Shown: in pieces, positions 26,372 through 35,750 of the stretch | How positions within the stretch are numbered: position 1 is the first letter of the stretch | Layout of the letters: every line of letters starts with the position of its first letter | Source of the DNA: CAVQAH01 sp963784195 | Lineage (GTDB): Bacteria > Acidobacteriota > Vicinamibacteria > Vicinamibacterales > 2-12-FULL-66-21 | NCBI GenBank assembly: GCA_963784195.1 | Contig: CAWARA010000021.1 | Coordinates: 10,389-74,388 of the forward strand | Direction of reading: 5' to 3' | Length of the DNA: 64,000 bases | Notes under the pieces: model-generated | The model's input: the letters and a program-made list of their open reading frames with translations, nothing else | Databases searched by the model: none | Told to the model about the DNA's origin: nothing | Made by a program: the position numbers and the translations under genes

Positions 26372-26407
26372 GTTAAGTACGCGTTAAGCGGTCGTAAACG
26401 ATGTTAA
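26372..26407 (-). promoter_or_regulatory. Phased TTAAC repeats resembling a Pho-box
   Basis: Read on the minus strand, TTAAC, TTTAC, TTAAC and TTAAC start at 26407, 26398, 26387 and 26376, spaced 9, 11 and 11 bp. This is the pattern of OmpR-family (PhoB/PhoP-type) direct repeats. The array ends 35 bp before the protease start codon, and a CATCAT -10-like hexamer follows ~9 bp later. Alkaline phosphatase and phytase are the neighbouring genes. Confidence 0.45.
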
Positions 26408-26546
26408 GTTTCATGCTCCTTCCGCGGATCAGACCTTCATCATTGCGCGTGACTCTGAAGCCGCGCGAGCCAGGCGATTTCGCGCCGCGCGGCAGGCCGT
26501 TCCGCATCCGGAACCACGAACGGATGGAGCGATTGGCGCTGTCCGC

Positions 26547-28598
26547 TTACCGGCTGCCAGGCGCGCGGTACGTGCCTGAAACCGCACGCAACATCTTCAG
26601 AAACACATCGGTATTCTCGAACACGCCGGTGAACTGCCAGGCTCCCGGTCCGGTGGCCGAAAGAGGCACATCGGTCGCCGTGTGCCCGGAAATTGTCTGC
26701 GCAACCGAGCCGGTATCGGCCGGACACTGGACATCCTCGGGACAGCCGGCCGCACCATTCTCGATGACGCCTGGGACGAGGAAACCAGGCACGCGCTTCC
26801 CCGCAACCGTGGCGTTGTCGCTCGTCGGCAGATCGCCGTCACGAGCCGGATTCGCCACGCTGGTTCTCGGTGGACCAGCGCTCGCGGAAGATGATTCGAG
26901 CTGTACTCGGTTGGACAGCCAGTTCTCGTAGCGGTCGGGAGCCGCAGCCCAGCCCAGCAGTAACTTACGAGACGGATCTGGATCGGTTGGGTATCCACTC
27001 GCGTCGCTCGAGTAGTTCGTAAACAGATTCAGTTGCTGCGCCGCTTCGAAGCGGAAGACGGCGGCGTAGTCCCGGACAGCGTGTCCGAGGCGCGCCGGAT
27101 CGTAGCGTTCGTTCCCGACGCCGACGAGAGCCAGGCCGCCGGTTTCGTGATCGGCGGTCACGATCACCAGCGTGTCGTTGGTCGCATCCGCATCGCTGTT
27201 CGTCCTTTTCGCAAACTCGAGCGCGACCGCTACGGCCCGATCGAACTCGATGACGTCCCAGATCGTTCGTTCGCCATCCGAGGCATGCGCCCGCTTGTCG
27301 ATCGACGCGCCTTCGATCATCAGGTAGAACCCGCGCGGTGAATGCGCGGAGAGCGATCCGATCGCCAGCTTCGCCAGATCGTCGAGCATCGGCGTGTCGC
27401 GATACGCCTCGTTCCGCGAAAGGGCCAGCTCGGCGCTGTACTTCCCTGCTCCCACCTTGTCGAACGCCACAGGCAGGTGGGATGGATGAAAGAGTCCGAG
27501 CACTTTCGGCGGCGCCGGCTTTCCGTCGATCAGCGCCTTTACCTCCGCCGCGCTGGAGATACGCTGGTATCCGGCTGCCGTGAACTCCTCGGCCAGCTTG
27601 CGACCATCGCCCCGCTCGCCGCCGCCACCCTTTGGCATGAAGTGCCGCGCGCCGCCGCCCATCAACACGCTGATGCCATTCGACGCACGTTCGTCGAAGA
27701 ATTGCGCGGCAATGCCGGCGCCGGCAAAGCGATCGGATGTGTGCGCAGCGTTTGCCGCCGGCGTCGAGTCGGTCACGTCCGCGGTCGTGACGATGCCGAC
27801 GTTGAATCCCGGCCCGCGCGTGCGGCGTAACAACTCGCCGATGTATTCGACCCGAGGATTGTCGAATGCATCCGCCGTGTTGTCCGGATAGACGCCTTCC
27901 TGATTGTTCGCCGCCTTCTGGCCCGTGACGTACGACGACATGCCAGGCGACGAATCGGTGATCACCGCGTTCAGAGACGACGTCATGACGAGGCCGGTGA
28001 CGTCGAGGGTATCCATTGCGAGATGCCCCGCAGCCTTACCATTCTTCAGCCCCTTGGACACGATCCGCGCCGCGGTCCGGTGCGCCACGCTCATTCCATC
28101 GCCGAGCAGGAGAATGACGTTGCGCGCCCGCCTCGACGCCGCCGGACCTCCCCATAGCTCGATCGTCAGCCGGGCCTGCGCGCTGGCGCCGTCCGCGGTG
28201 CGCGCCTCGATGGCCACCGGGCCAGCGGTATTCACGCTGAAACGGCGAATGAGGAAGTTGGTGGTGTTCGGCGCGGCATTTCCGGCGCGATCGCCAGTCG
28301 ACGTCACGGTTGGCGGCGTTCCCGTACCGCCCGCTCCGCGTTCACCACCCGCGCCGGCGGCCAGCACGTTCCGCGAGGTGACGTCGCGGCCGTTGATCGA
28401 CACCTGCAGCCGCGCGGGCGGCTCGGACCCGTCGGACGTAGCCTCCACGCGGATATCGAACAGCTGTCCCACCGCCAGCACCGCCCCGTCGGCCGGCATG
28501 ATGCGGATTCGTGTCTCCGCGGTTGCGTTGCTTGCGATAGAACAGAAGCCGATCGTTACCACGAGCCAGCCAGCTAGTCGGAATGTCACACCAGTCAC
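26547..28598 (-). CDS. Alkaline phosphatase (PhoA superfamily) with N-terminal Ig-like domain
   Basis: 683 aa, longer than E. coli PhoA because of an ~130-residue beta-rich N-terminal domain (IRIMPADGAVLAVGQLFDI). Signal peptide LVVTIGFCSIASNATA. Metal-site motifs are present: NVILLLGDGMS, VITDSSPGMSSYVTG (nucleophile Ser region), YLMIEGASIDKRAHA, TLVIVTADHETGG and the late SGHTATDVPLSA. A low-complexity Gly/Glu insertion (GGGGERGDGRK) lies in the middle. It releases phosphate from monoesters in the periplasm or outside the cell. It is divergent from phytase 232 bp away, and together they suggest organic-phosphate scavenging. Confidence 0.93.
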   Translation of the reverse strand: MTGVTFRLAGWLVVTIGFCSIASNATAETRIRIMPADGAVLAVGQLFDIRVEATSDGSEPPARLQVSINGRDVTSRNVLAAGAGGERGAGGTGTPPTVTSTGDRAGNAAPNTTNFLIRRFSVNTAGPVAIEARTADGASAQARLTIELWGGPAASRRARNVILLLGDGMSVAHRTAARIVSKGLKNGKAAGHLAMDTLDVTGLVMTSSLNAVITDSSPGMSSYVTGQKAANNQEGVYPDNTADAFDNPRVEYIGELLRRTRGPGFNVGIVTTADVTDSTPAANAAHTSDRFAGAGIAAQFFDERASNGISVLMGGGARHFMPKGGGGERGDGRKLAEEFTAAGYQRISSAAEVKALIDGKPAPPKVLGLFHPSHLPVAFDKVGAGKYSAELALSRNEAYRDTPMLDDLAKLAIGSLSAHSPRGFYLMIEGASIDKRAHASDGERTIWDVIEFDRAVAVALEFAKRTNSDADATNDTLVIVTADHETGGLALVGVGNERYDPARLGHAVRDYAAVFRFEAAQQLNLFTNYSSDASGYPTDPDPSRKLLLGWAAAPDRYENWLSNRVQLESSSASAGPPRTSVANPARDGDLPTSDNATVAGKRVPGFLVPGVIENGAAGCPEDVQCPADTGSVAQTISGHTATDVPLSATGPGAWQFTGVFENTDVFLKMLRAVSGTYRAPGSR

Positions 28599-28830
28599 TC
28601 CTGACGCCCGATCGTCACCGCGGCACAGTCTTTCGCCTCGGGAACGCTACGAGCTGCTTCACTGATGGACCGGCGTACGGGGTCACTGTCGAATGCCGGT
28701 TAGAGTAACAGATCGGTCTGTCGCCCCAGGGAGCCGATTGCGATCCCCACCGGGTAACACGGGTGTAAAAACAGATCGACCGGCCGTTCTCGACCCACGA
28801 TCGTCATCACAAGCAGCTAACATCGACGTC

Positions 28831-29936
28831 ATGCGCAACTCGCCGGCTGTCGTGTTCCTGGCCACCGTCTCGACGCTCTCGATCGCCGTCATGGCCCAGG
28901 CTCCTCCGCCGCCGGTCAAGCCCACGCTCGAGACCGCTGCGGTGTCCGATGATGCTGACGATCCTGCGGTGTGGATCAACGCGAAGGATCCGTCGCGCAG
29001 CCTCATCGTCGGCACTAACAAGGTCGCTGCGCCCGGCGGCGCGTTGTACGCCTTTGGGCTCGACGGGCAGGTCCGCCAGCGAATTGGTCCGCTCGATCGG
29101 CCGAACAACGTCGACGTCGAATACGGGCTCGAGGCTGGCCCGACACGGCTGGATATCGCCGTAACCACTGAACGCCTCAAGAGTCGCCTGCGGGTCCACG
29201 CAGTCACTGAGGCCGGGCTGCGAGACGTGTCGGGCGCGAGGGCATTCCGGTACTGGCCGGCGAGCAGGGTGAAGCGGCGATGCCGATGGGGATCGCGCTC
29301 TACAAGCGTCCCCGTGACGGCGCCATCTTCGCCATCGTCGCGCCGAAGACAGGTGGCCGCGATCGATACCTCTGGCAGTATCGGCTGACGGCCACCGCGA
29401 ATGGGATCGTCAGCGGCGCGTTCGTGAGGCGTTTCGGCAATTACAGCGGCACATCGGAGATCGAAGCCGTCGCGGTCGACGATGAGCTCGGGTATGTGTA
29501 CTTCGCAGATGAAGACTACGGGATAAGAAAGTGGCATGCGGATCCCGATCACCCGGACGCGAACCGCGAGCTGGCGGTATTCGGATCATCCGGATTCGAA
29601 ATGAACCGCGAGGGAATCGGGATCTACCCGGATGTCAACGGGGGCGGCTATATCGTGTGCGTCGATCAGATTCCTGGCGGGTCCCGCCTCCGTTTCTACC
29701 CGCGCCGCGGCCCGGAAGGGCGTCCTCACGACCAGGATCGACTCCTTCACGTAGTCAGGATCGCGGCCGACAGCACTGACGGGATGGAAGTCGTGCGTGC
29801 CGGAGCGCTACCCGGGTTCCCGCACGGCGCCGTGATCGCCATGAACAGCTCGGGCAAGAACTTCCATGTCTATCGATGGGAGGATGTCCGGCCCGCGTCG
29901 CCGCAAGTCGGCACAGACGGACGTCTCGTCCGGTGA
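28831..29936 (+). CDS. Beta-propeller 3-phytase (frameshifted)
   Basis: About 367 aa with one break. From ATG 28831: signal peptide (FLATVSTLSIAVMAQA), then DDADDPAVWINAKDPSRSL and VGTNKVAAPGGALYAF, the acidic calcium-binding start of beta-propeller phytases. At ~29240 the frame shifts by one base and conserved sequence continues as EGIPVLAGEQGEAAMPMG. Further marks are FGNYSGTSEIEAVAVDDELG, YVYFADEDYGIRKW and the closing FPHGAVIAMNSSGKNF. It removes phosphate from phytate, acting outside the cytoplasm. Divergent from alkaline phosphatase. Confidence 0.9.
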
Positions 29937-29954
29937 CCGCTCTGCGGCATGTGA

Positions 29955-30077
29955 GCAGCCGGTGAGTTTGCACCCCGACATCCGGTGTTGAACGGGATCG
30001 CTTACGATGCCGCGAACGACCGATTGTTCGTCACGGGCAAACTGTGGCCGCGGGTTTACCAGATCTTGTTACGGTAG
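29955..30077 (+). pseudogene. 3' remnant of a glutaminyl-peptide cyclotransferase
   Basis: About 40 codons, open only from a stop at 29952-29954 to TAG 30075-30077. They read LNGIAYDAANDRLFVTG and KLWPRVYQI, which is the well-conserved C-terminus of bacterial glutamine cyclotransferases. No start codon or the ~220 preceding residues are present. It sits directly between phytase and the tRNA gene. Confidence 0.7.
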
Positions 30078-30109
30078 CGTGAGCTCGGTTACGATGGAGC
30101 CGCTACTGC

Positions 30110-30180
30110 CGGGGCGTCGTTCAATGGCAGGACAGCGGCCTTTGAAGCCGTGAATGTTGGTTCGACTCCAGCCGCCTCGG
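30110..30180 (+). tRNA. tRNA-Gln (anticodon UUG)
   Basis: 71 nt folding into a full cloverleaf. Acceptor CGGGGCG pairs with CGCCTCG (one G-T); D stem GTTC/GGAC around AATGGCA; anticodon stem GCGGC/GCCGT with loop CTTTGAA, anticodon TTG; variable loop GAAT; T stem GTTGG/CCAGC around TTCGACT. Discriminator G at 30180. CCA is not encoded (AAC follows). Confidence 0.93.
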
Positions 30181-30292
30181 AACCCTGCTTCTCCCGGACG
30201 GATCGCCGGATCTCGTTGAATCACACTGTGTTCCGGGGCGATGTCGCATTTGTTCAAGCGCCGCCTCATCGGCTGCTGTAGCATCCTTCGCC

Positions 30293-31225
30293 GTGTCCAA
30301 AGCCGTCCTCGCCGTCCTCTTCACCTTCTCAGTAACCACCGCTCAAGCCGCCGCCCAGACCCGGCCCGATTTTTCCGGCACGTGGACGGCGTCGACTGAC
30401 GCCCCCGCCAACGCTGGCGCGGCGCCGTCGCCGGTCATGGGCGCGAAGTTCGAGCTGAAACACGACCGCGACACCCTGACGATGATGCGGATCGTGCGTG
30501 ATGTCGCGACCTCCGTTCAGTACACACTGGACAACCGCGAGATCCGCTCGCGCGTGCCGGCGCCACTCTGCATGGGGCAGGCGGAGTCGATCGAAACGGC
30601 AGCCTGGGACGGCAGTTCGATCGTCCTGACGATCGTCGGATCGATGCCTGCGGGAGCCACGACGCCAAACAAGTTGAGCGTGCGGCGTGTGCTGCGTCTC
30701 GAAGCACCAGACAGACTGGTTGTAGAGGGGACGATGGGGGCGGCTGAAACGGCGAAGACGGTCGGCACTGTCTACAAGCGCTCGACGGAAACCTTGAGCG
30801 CTCCCGAGCCCAAGAGCATCGCCCCCAAGGTCAAGGCGACGATCGGCCAAATGGGTTGGCTCGCAGGAACGTGGGTGGGCACGCTCGGCAGGAACACCAT
30901 TGAGGAACGATGGACGCCGTCCGCAGGCGGCGCGATGATCGCGACCGCCCGGACGATGCGCGACGGCCTCATGGGCCAGTTCGAGTTCCTCTGCATCGTC
31001 GAGCGCGATGGCGGTCTCGTCTACCAGGCCATGCCCAACGGGCGCCAGCCAGCCACCGATTTCGCGTTGACCGCGATGGACGCCAATAGCGTCACGTTCG
31101 AGAACCCGATGCACGATTTCCCGAAAGTCGTGAAGTACGTGCTCCAGCCCGATGGAACGCTCGAAGCGACGATTAGCGGCGACCCGAAGCAGCGGGCGCT
31201 GACCTACAGCTTCAAGAAGCAGTAA
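30293..31225 (+). CDS. Exported protein with C-terminal DUF6265-like domain
   Basis: 310 aa from GTG 30293. Signal peptide KAVLAVLFTFSVTTAQAAAQ. The N-terminal half resembles the extracellular beta-sandwich proteins common in Acidobacteriota (PDFSGTWTAS, FELKHDRDTLTMMR). The C-terminal half, from ~residue 180, is DUF6265-like: MGWLAGTWVG, IEERWTPSAGGAMIATART and VTFENPMHDFPK. This lipocalin-like domain has no known activity. The tRNA gene lies 112 bp upstream. Confidence 0.75.
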   Translation: MSKAVLAVLFTFSVTTAQAAAQTRPDFSGTWTASTDAPANAGAAPSPVMGAKFELKHDRDTLTMMRIVRDVATSVQYTLDNREIRSRVPAPLCMGQAESIETAAWDGSSIVLTIVGSMPAGATTPNKLSVRRVLRLEAPDRLVVEGTMGAAETAKTVGTVYKRSTETLSAPEPKSIAPKVKATIGQMGWLAGTWVGTLGRNTIEERWTPSAGGAMIATARTMRDGLMGQFEFLCIVERDGGLVYQAMPNGRQPATDFALTAMDANSVTFENPMHDFPKVVKYVLQPDGTLEATISGDPKQRALTYSFKKQ

Positions 31226-31303
31226 CCGGGCCCTTTCCAGTCCAATCCGGCACGGGCATCTTGCGGGCGGCAGCCACGGTGAGACAATCGTGGAGCCTGC
31301 GAG

Positions 31304-31876
31304 ATGCACATGCCGAATAGCGTGAAACAACTGAATCGCGACGAGCTGGAAACCGGCTTGGCGCAGCTGGCGTCGCCAAAAGACGACGGTGTTCTGGACC
31401 TGATCGTCCGTCGGCCGGCCATTGGCCAGCGTGAGGTCCTGGCGACGGGAATCCTCGACACCAGCGAGGGACTCGTCGGCGACAACTGGGCGACGCGTGG
31501 GAGCTCCAAGACACCCGACAAGACGTCACACCCCCACATGCAGGTGAACGTCATGAACTCACGGGTGATCCAGCTGATCGCACAGGACAGGGAACGCTGG
31601 CAGCTTGCCGGCGATCAACTGTTCGTCGACCTCGATCTCAGCGATGGCAACCTGCCGCCCGGCACGTGTCTCTCGATCGGCTCGGCGATCATCGAGGTCA
31701 CGCCCGAGCCGCACACGGGCTGCGCCAAGTTCGTGGAGCGTTTTGGCGTGGATGCGATGAAGTTCGTCAATTCCCAGACAGGGCGGGCACTCCGGCTGCG
31801 CGGGCTCAATGCGCGCGTCGTGCAGCCAGGAACGATACGCGTCGGGGATGCCGTCAGGAAGATCCCAGCCTCATAG
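31304..31876 (+). CDS. MOSC-domain protein
   Basis: 190 aa. MOSC domains bind molybdenum or sulfur carriers and occur alone in YiiM-like proteins. Seen here: LDLIVRRPAIGQREVL, a central GDQLFVDLDLSDGNLPPG, and the conserved cysteine in PHTGCAKFVERFG, the likely sulfur-carrying residue. It then ends with LRLRGLNARVVQPGTIRVGD, the usual MOSC finish. No signal peptide, so cytoplasmic. The start could be the second Met at codon 3. No molybdenum cofactor genes are nearby. Confidence 0.85.
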   Translation: MHMPNSVKQLNRDELETGLAQLASPKDDGVLDLIVRRPAIGQREVLATGILDTSEGLVGDNWATRGSSKTPDKTSHPHMQVNVMNSRVIQLIAQDRERWQLAGDQLFVDLDLSDGNLPPGTCLSIGSAIIEVTPEPHTGCAKFVERFGVDAMKFVNSQTGRALRLRGLNARVVQPGTIRVGDAVRKIPAS

Positions 31877-32077
31877 CGCAGCCGTGCTGATCTCGGCGTT
31901 TGTTCGCTGTGGACAACGACAAACGGCCAACGAGTTCCAGGAACGATCGCGACGACCACGACGACCGCGATGCGGAAAATAGTGAGGTCGCGAACGTCGC
32001 GGCCGTCGTGATCGTTGCGAGTGCCGTCAGCACCGTGGTCCTGACCGCAAAGCCCGCCGTCGCGAGGATGACGCACA

Positions 32078-32773
32078 CTACTGCTGCAGCACCACGACCT
32101 GATACCCGTTGCTCACGCGCTGGTAGTAAGTCGGTCCACATTGACTATATGCGACGTTTCCGACTTTCACCGATTGACAGCCTGACGGCAGCGTCGCGAT
32201 GATCGCACCCGGTGGTGGCGCGACAACCTGATAGACGGTGTCACCACCCGAGATGACGCGGGTGTAGTAGTTGCCTCCCTCATACCAGTAACTGCTTCCG
32301 CTCACGACGACGGTGGTCGCCGCGGCTGGTGGCTTCGCGAGCATCGTCCCTACGGCAATGGCCGCCGTCACGCCGGCCACCGCTCTCCACGCCTCGTAGC
32401 TTTCGTAGCGGTTGCCGACCACGACGCCGCCACGACCGACCGCACCGTAGCCTTCTTCACCCGCTACAACAGCACCACGTGGGCCAGCCCTGGCGTAGCC
32501 GTCTTCCCCTGAGGCGACCGCGCCGTGACGGCCCACGGCAGCATATCCCTCGTCTCCTTTGGCCACCGCTCCGTGACGGCCGGCTGCGGCATATCCTTCC
32601 TCACCCTTCACCGCCACACCGCGTGGGCCGGCTGCGGCCGCTTTGCCCTCTTCGCCTTTCACGGTAGCCGTGCGGCGCCCGCCGCGAACTTGCGCGGCGA
32701 TAGGCGCGATCCATACAACCATCGCTGCGAGTAGCAACCAGGTCGTGATCGTTTTCCATCGAACGTTTGTCAT
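32078..32773 (-). CDS. Exported DUF6515-like protein with 15-residue Gly/Glu repeats
   Basis: About 231 aa from ATG 32773. Signal peptide TTWLLLAAMVVWIAPIAAQ. Residues ~30-115 contain five or six imperfect 15-residue repeats such as KGEEGYAAAGRHGAV, with Glu/Gly/Tyr and Arg/His/Gly at fixed places. A hydrophobic stretch (AVAGVTAAIAVGTMLA) follows. The C-terminus, YWYEGGNYYTRVI and IIATLPSGCQSVKVGN to YQVVV, resembles DUF6515. It follows the DUF2092 gene by 37 bp, probably as an operon. Role unknown; cell-envelope location is inferred. Confidence 0.7.
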   Translation of the reverse strand: MTNVRWKTITTWLLLAAMVVWIAPIAAQVRGGRRTATVKGEEGKAAAAGPRGVAVKGEEGYAAAGRHGAVAKGDEGYAAVGRHGAVASGEDGYARAGPRGAVVAGEEGYGAVGRGGVVVGNRYESYEAWRAVAGVTAAIAVGTMLAKPPAAATTVVVSGSSYWYEGGNYYTRVISGGDTVYQVVAPPPGAIIATLPSGCQSVKVGNVAYSQCGPTYYQRVSNGYQVVVLQQ

Positions 32774-32810
32774 GATTGTCAGCCCTCCGGCCATTCAGGC
32801 CACGTCAGGC

Positions 32811-33644
32811 TCATTTCTTAACTGTTCCACCAGTCGGCGCAGCAGCCTCGTCAGGTGAGACGTTCTTCAGTACTCGTGCGCGCTGAACGATCGCGATGCC
32901 TTCGTAATCGGGCGGCACTGTCGGCTTGAAGCGGTCGCTCGCGATCTGCGGAGCAAGATTCCACTCGCTGAACGCCAGCTCGACCTTGCGCAGCCGCTTG
33001 TCCTCCGTGAACTCAGCCACGAATTTCCTGGGAAGAGGATCGCCGGTCGATGGTATCCAGACCTCCCAGCTGACGCCTTTGTCCTTGAATGCCAGATGGT
33101 CCGTCTCCTGACCGTCAACGGCTTCGCGTCCCACCCAGCCCCCGGTCGTAGTGTCGGTTATCAGCGCCTTCGATGGCGATGAATAAATGAAGTCGGAGAG
33201 CGGTGTGGCAACACCGTACCGCTCGTGCATGGCGTCCAGCGTCTTGTCCAGCGTTTCCGGCATTCGCGCCTGGGCGAAGACCTTGTCCTTGTGGAGGACG
33301 AGCGTCAGACCGACGCCGTCATACCACGTTTCGTTTCGACGATCGCCAGAGGTCGTCGTGTACAGTCGATCCGGCCGCTTGACCACCGTCTCACGGTCGA
33401 ACGTATCCTGCCGCGGCTCACCCTTCGAGTTGGTCGTGTGCCGCACTTCGTGGGTCTTGGCACTGAAGGATTGCGCGGAGGCGAGCTTCGCGCTCATGCG
33501 GTCGACGATCTGCTTTCCCAGCGTCAGTCGCTCGGCATCTGTCCGCGGCGCTGGTGGACCGCCACCGCAGGCCGCGGCAAGTCCGGCGATTGCACAGGTG
33601 GCGACGACGGGCGCCCACCGGAGCAACGGATGGTTGTCACTCAT
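32811..33644 (-). CDS. DUF2092-type lipoprotein
   Basis: 277 aa from ATG 33644, with AGGGAG upstream; GTG 33653 is also in frame. The lipobox AGLAAACGG marks a lipoprotein. The body follows the DUF2092 (LolA/LolB-like) pattern: AERLTLGKQIVDRMSAKLA, VVKRPDRLYTTTSGDRR, YDGVGLTLVLHKDKVFAQA, DHLAFKDKGVSWEVWI and PRKFVAEF. LolA-like folds carry hydrophobic ligands. It is followed by the DUF6515-like gene, a pairing that recurs in these families. Confidence 0.82.
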   Translation of the reverse strand: MSDNHPLLRWAPVVATCAIAGLAAACGGGPPAPRTDAERLTLGKQIVDRMSAKLASAQSFSAKTHEVRHTTNSKGEPRQDTFDRETVVKRPDRLYTTTSGDRRNETWYDGVGLTLVLHKDKVFAQARMPETLDKTLDAMHERYGVATPLSDFIYSSPSKALITDTTTGGWVGREAVDGQETDHLAFKDKGVSWEVWIPSTGDPLPRKFVAEFTEDKRLRKVELAFSEWNLAPQIASDRFKPTVPPDYEGIAIVQRARVLKNVSPDEAAAPTGGTVKK

Positions 33645-33801
33645 GAGTTCCACTCCCTAGCCTGCGAATGCTGAAGCGTGAGCATCAGCTGGCGTGCAGA
33701 GGTGCTTACACTGACCCGAGCGCGATTGTATGCATTTTCGCCCCCGGCTCGACATACGACCAAGGTGCAATAGGCCGGCTCGAACGGGCCTGGCGAGCCC
33801 A

Positions 33802-34883
33802 CTACTTCTGAAACGGGTAGATCACTTTCCAGTCCTGCTTCATGTCGACAACGGTCCAGCTGCGCTTCGGTGCCTCGTCGAGGCCGCGTGCGAGCTGCCC
33901 GATGTGCGACGTGCGATCGTAGGCCCATTCACGCTCCGCGTCGGTGTGATGGACGATGAGACCGAAGCGAGGGCCCTTCGCTGACGTGACCCACTCGAGC
34001 ATCTCGAAATCGCCGTCCGAGTTCCCGAACGCCGCAATCGGTCGACGGCCGATCATCTGGTGGATACCGACCGGCTTGCCAGCCTTGTCGTCGACGTGAT
34101 CGACCTCGGCGAGACGCACCAGCACTGGCGTCCCGTTGCGGACCTGGTACTTGACCTTGGCGCGGCTCCCGACGACCTGCTCGGGCGGGATGCCGTAAAC
34201 ACGCTCCGTCCAGGGGCGCATGAACTCGACGCCACCGCCGGACACGATGAACGTCTTGAAACCGTTCGCGCGCAGGTAGGCGAGCAGCTCCAGCATCGGC
34301 TGGAACACCATCTCGGTATACAGCCGCTTCGTTTTTGGATGGCGCGCCGTCGTGATCCAGTCCGTCACGATCTTCTCGAATTCCTCGGTCGTGTTGCCGA
34401 CGTGTGTCGCGGCCATGATCTCCAACAGCCCGCGCTCGCCGCTCGCGGCCACCGCCTTGATATCTCCTTCGAGCACGCCCTTGAACGGCTGCGTCGTCTT
34501 CCATTCGGGATGCTTCGGCGCGAGCGCTTTGACCCGATCGAGCGCGAATGCCAGCTGGAAGTAGACGGGCTGTTCCGACCACAGCGTGCCGTCGTTGTCG
34601 AAGGTCGCGATCCGCTCGGCGGCCGGCACGAAGTCCGGCCCACCTTCCTGGTGACGCGGTTCACGAAGTCCGTGATCGCCTTCTTCGATGCCCTTTCGTT
34701 CCAGGATGGAAGCGGATCGGGAGCCTGGGTTGCCGGCACCGGCAGCGGTGGCAGGGCCAGAGCCGGGAACAACGACGCGTGCATTCCAGGCCCGCCGCCG
34801 TAATTGGCCGCGGCAGTCAGGATGAGCAGGGCGAACGCAAGGCAATGGGCGCGCAGGCGAGCCTGTTCCGGACGATAGGTCAC
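33802..34883 (-). CDS. HAD-superfamily phosphatase, exported (frameshifted)
   Basis: About 360 aa. GTG 34883 starts a signal-like segment (HCLAFALLILTAAANYGGG) and continues to AITDFVNRVT. One base is missing at ~34648, and the main frame then gives EGGPDFVPAAERIATFDNDGTLWSEQ. HAD motifs: I, TFDNDGTLW with both Asp; II, TFIVSGGG; III, a Lys in SRAKVKYQV; IV, AAFGNSDGDFEML. The sequence resembles phosphoserine-phosphatase-like secreted HAD enzymes. Substrate unknown. It ends with KVIYPFQK. Confidence 0.87.
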
Positions 34884-35007
34884 AACGCCTCCGATGTGCC
34901 GAGTCCCTGTGCTCGATAGATTGTGCCGCGGGCGACAAAATCTTCGACGGCGCGGCGAGCCGCGCCGTCGTTCCATGAGCTCAGGAGGCTCTCAGCCATC
35001 GTGTGAC

Positions 35008-35580
35008 TTACTTGGCCACTGGATCGGCCGTCAGCAGGAGGGCCTGCGTATAGGTCACGTCAACCGTGTCGCCGACCTTGATGCCCTCGAGCCGCTTTGG
35101 ATCCTGGACCCGCAGGCTCATTACGTTGCCCTTCGGTCCCTTGACCGTCACCGATGGCACGGCCGGGTCCATCGCCATGATGGTGACCGATACCGTGATC
35201 TGTTGGGCCACCGTTCCGCCTGGACCGCTGGCACGTGGCGTCGTCGATTCCTTGACCCCGCCGGCTGGCGCCGGATCCCCAGGCTTCCGGACGCTCACCG
35301 CGAGCGACTCGTAGTAGGTGGCCTTCACCTGATCGCCGACCTTCAACTCGTTGAAGCGCTTGAACTCCGGGCCCACATACACTTCGGCGAGGTTGCCCTT
35401 CGGCCCCTTGAGCGTCACGATACGGTTGGTCTGATCGATCGCTTCAATCGTGGCCGTGATCGAGACGGGCGCCGACTTCTGGGTATCGGGCTGGGCAGCA
35501 GCTCCCTGCTGGGCAACGACGGGCGCGGCACACAGCGCCGAGATCAACAGAACCTCCGAGCAGCGTTTGAACATTCTCAT
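35008..35580 (-). CDS. Exported protein with two tandem OB-like repeats
   Basis: 190 aa from ATG 35580, with GGAG 6 nt upstream. Signal peptide LLISALCAAPVVAQ. Two copies of one ~70-residue unit: VTLKGPKGNLAEVYVG...LKVGDQVKATYYESLAV and VTVKGPKGNVMSLRVQ...IKVGDTVDVTYTQALLL, separated by a Pro/Gly linker. The KGPKGN and KVGDxV motifs suggest small beta barrels. No enzyme motif. Family not named. Confidence 0.6.
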   Translation of the reverse strand: MRMFKRCSEVLLISALCAAPVVAQQGAAAQPDTQKSAPVSITATIEAIDQTNRIVTLKGPKGNLAEVYVGPEFKRFNELKVGDQVKATYYESLAVSVRKPGDPAPAGGVKESTTPRASGPGGTVAQQITVSVTIMAMDPAVPSVTVKGPKGNVMSLRVQDPKRLEGIKVGDTVDVTYTQALLLTADPVAK

Positions 35581-35750
35581 GAGCAACTCCTATGCACCGA
35601 AGAAGGCTGACTACGGGGTCAGACCCCGACCGGTCGAATCCTAGGGCGATTCCACGGCGGCGTCCACTAGTACTTTGGTGTTATGGACGGCGGAGGATCA
35701 TGTCTGCCCCTTTACGGCAGGCTGGATGCCTCGGCTTGACGTTGCTCCAA

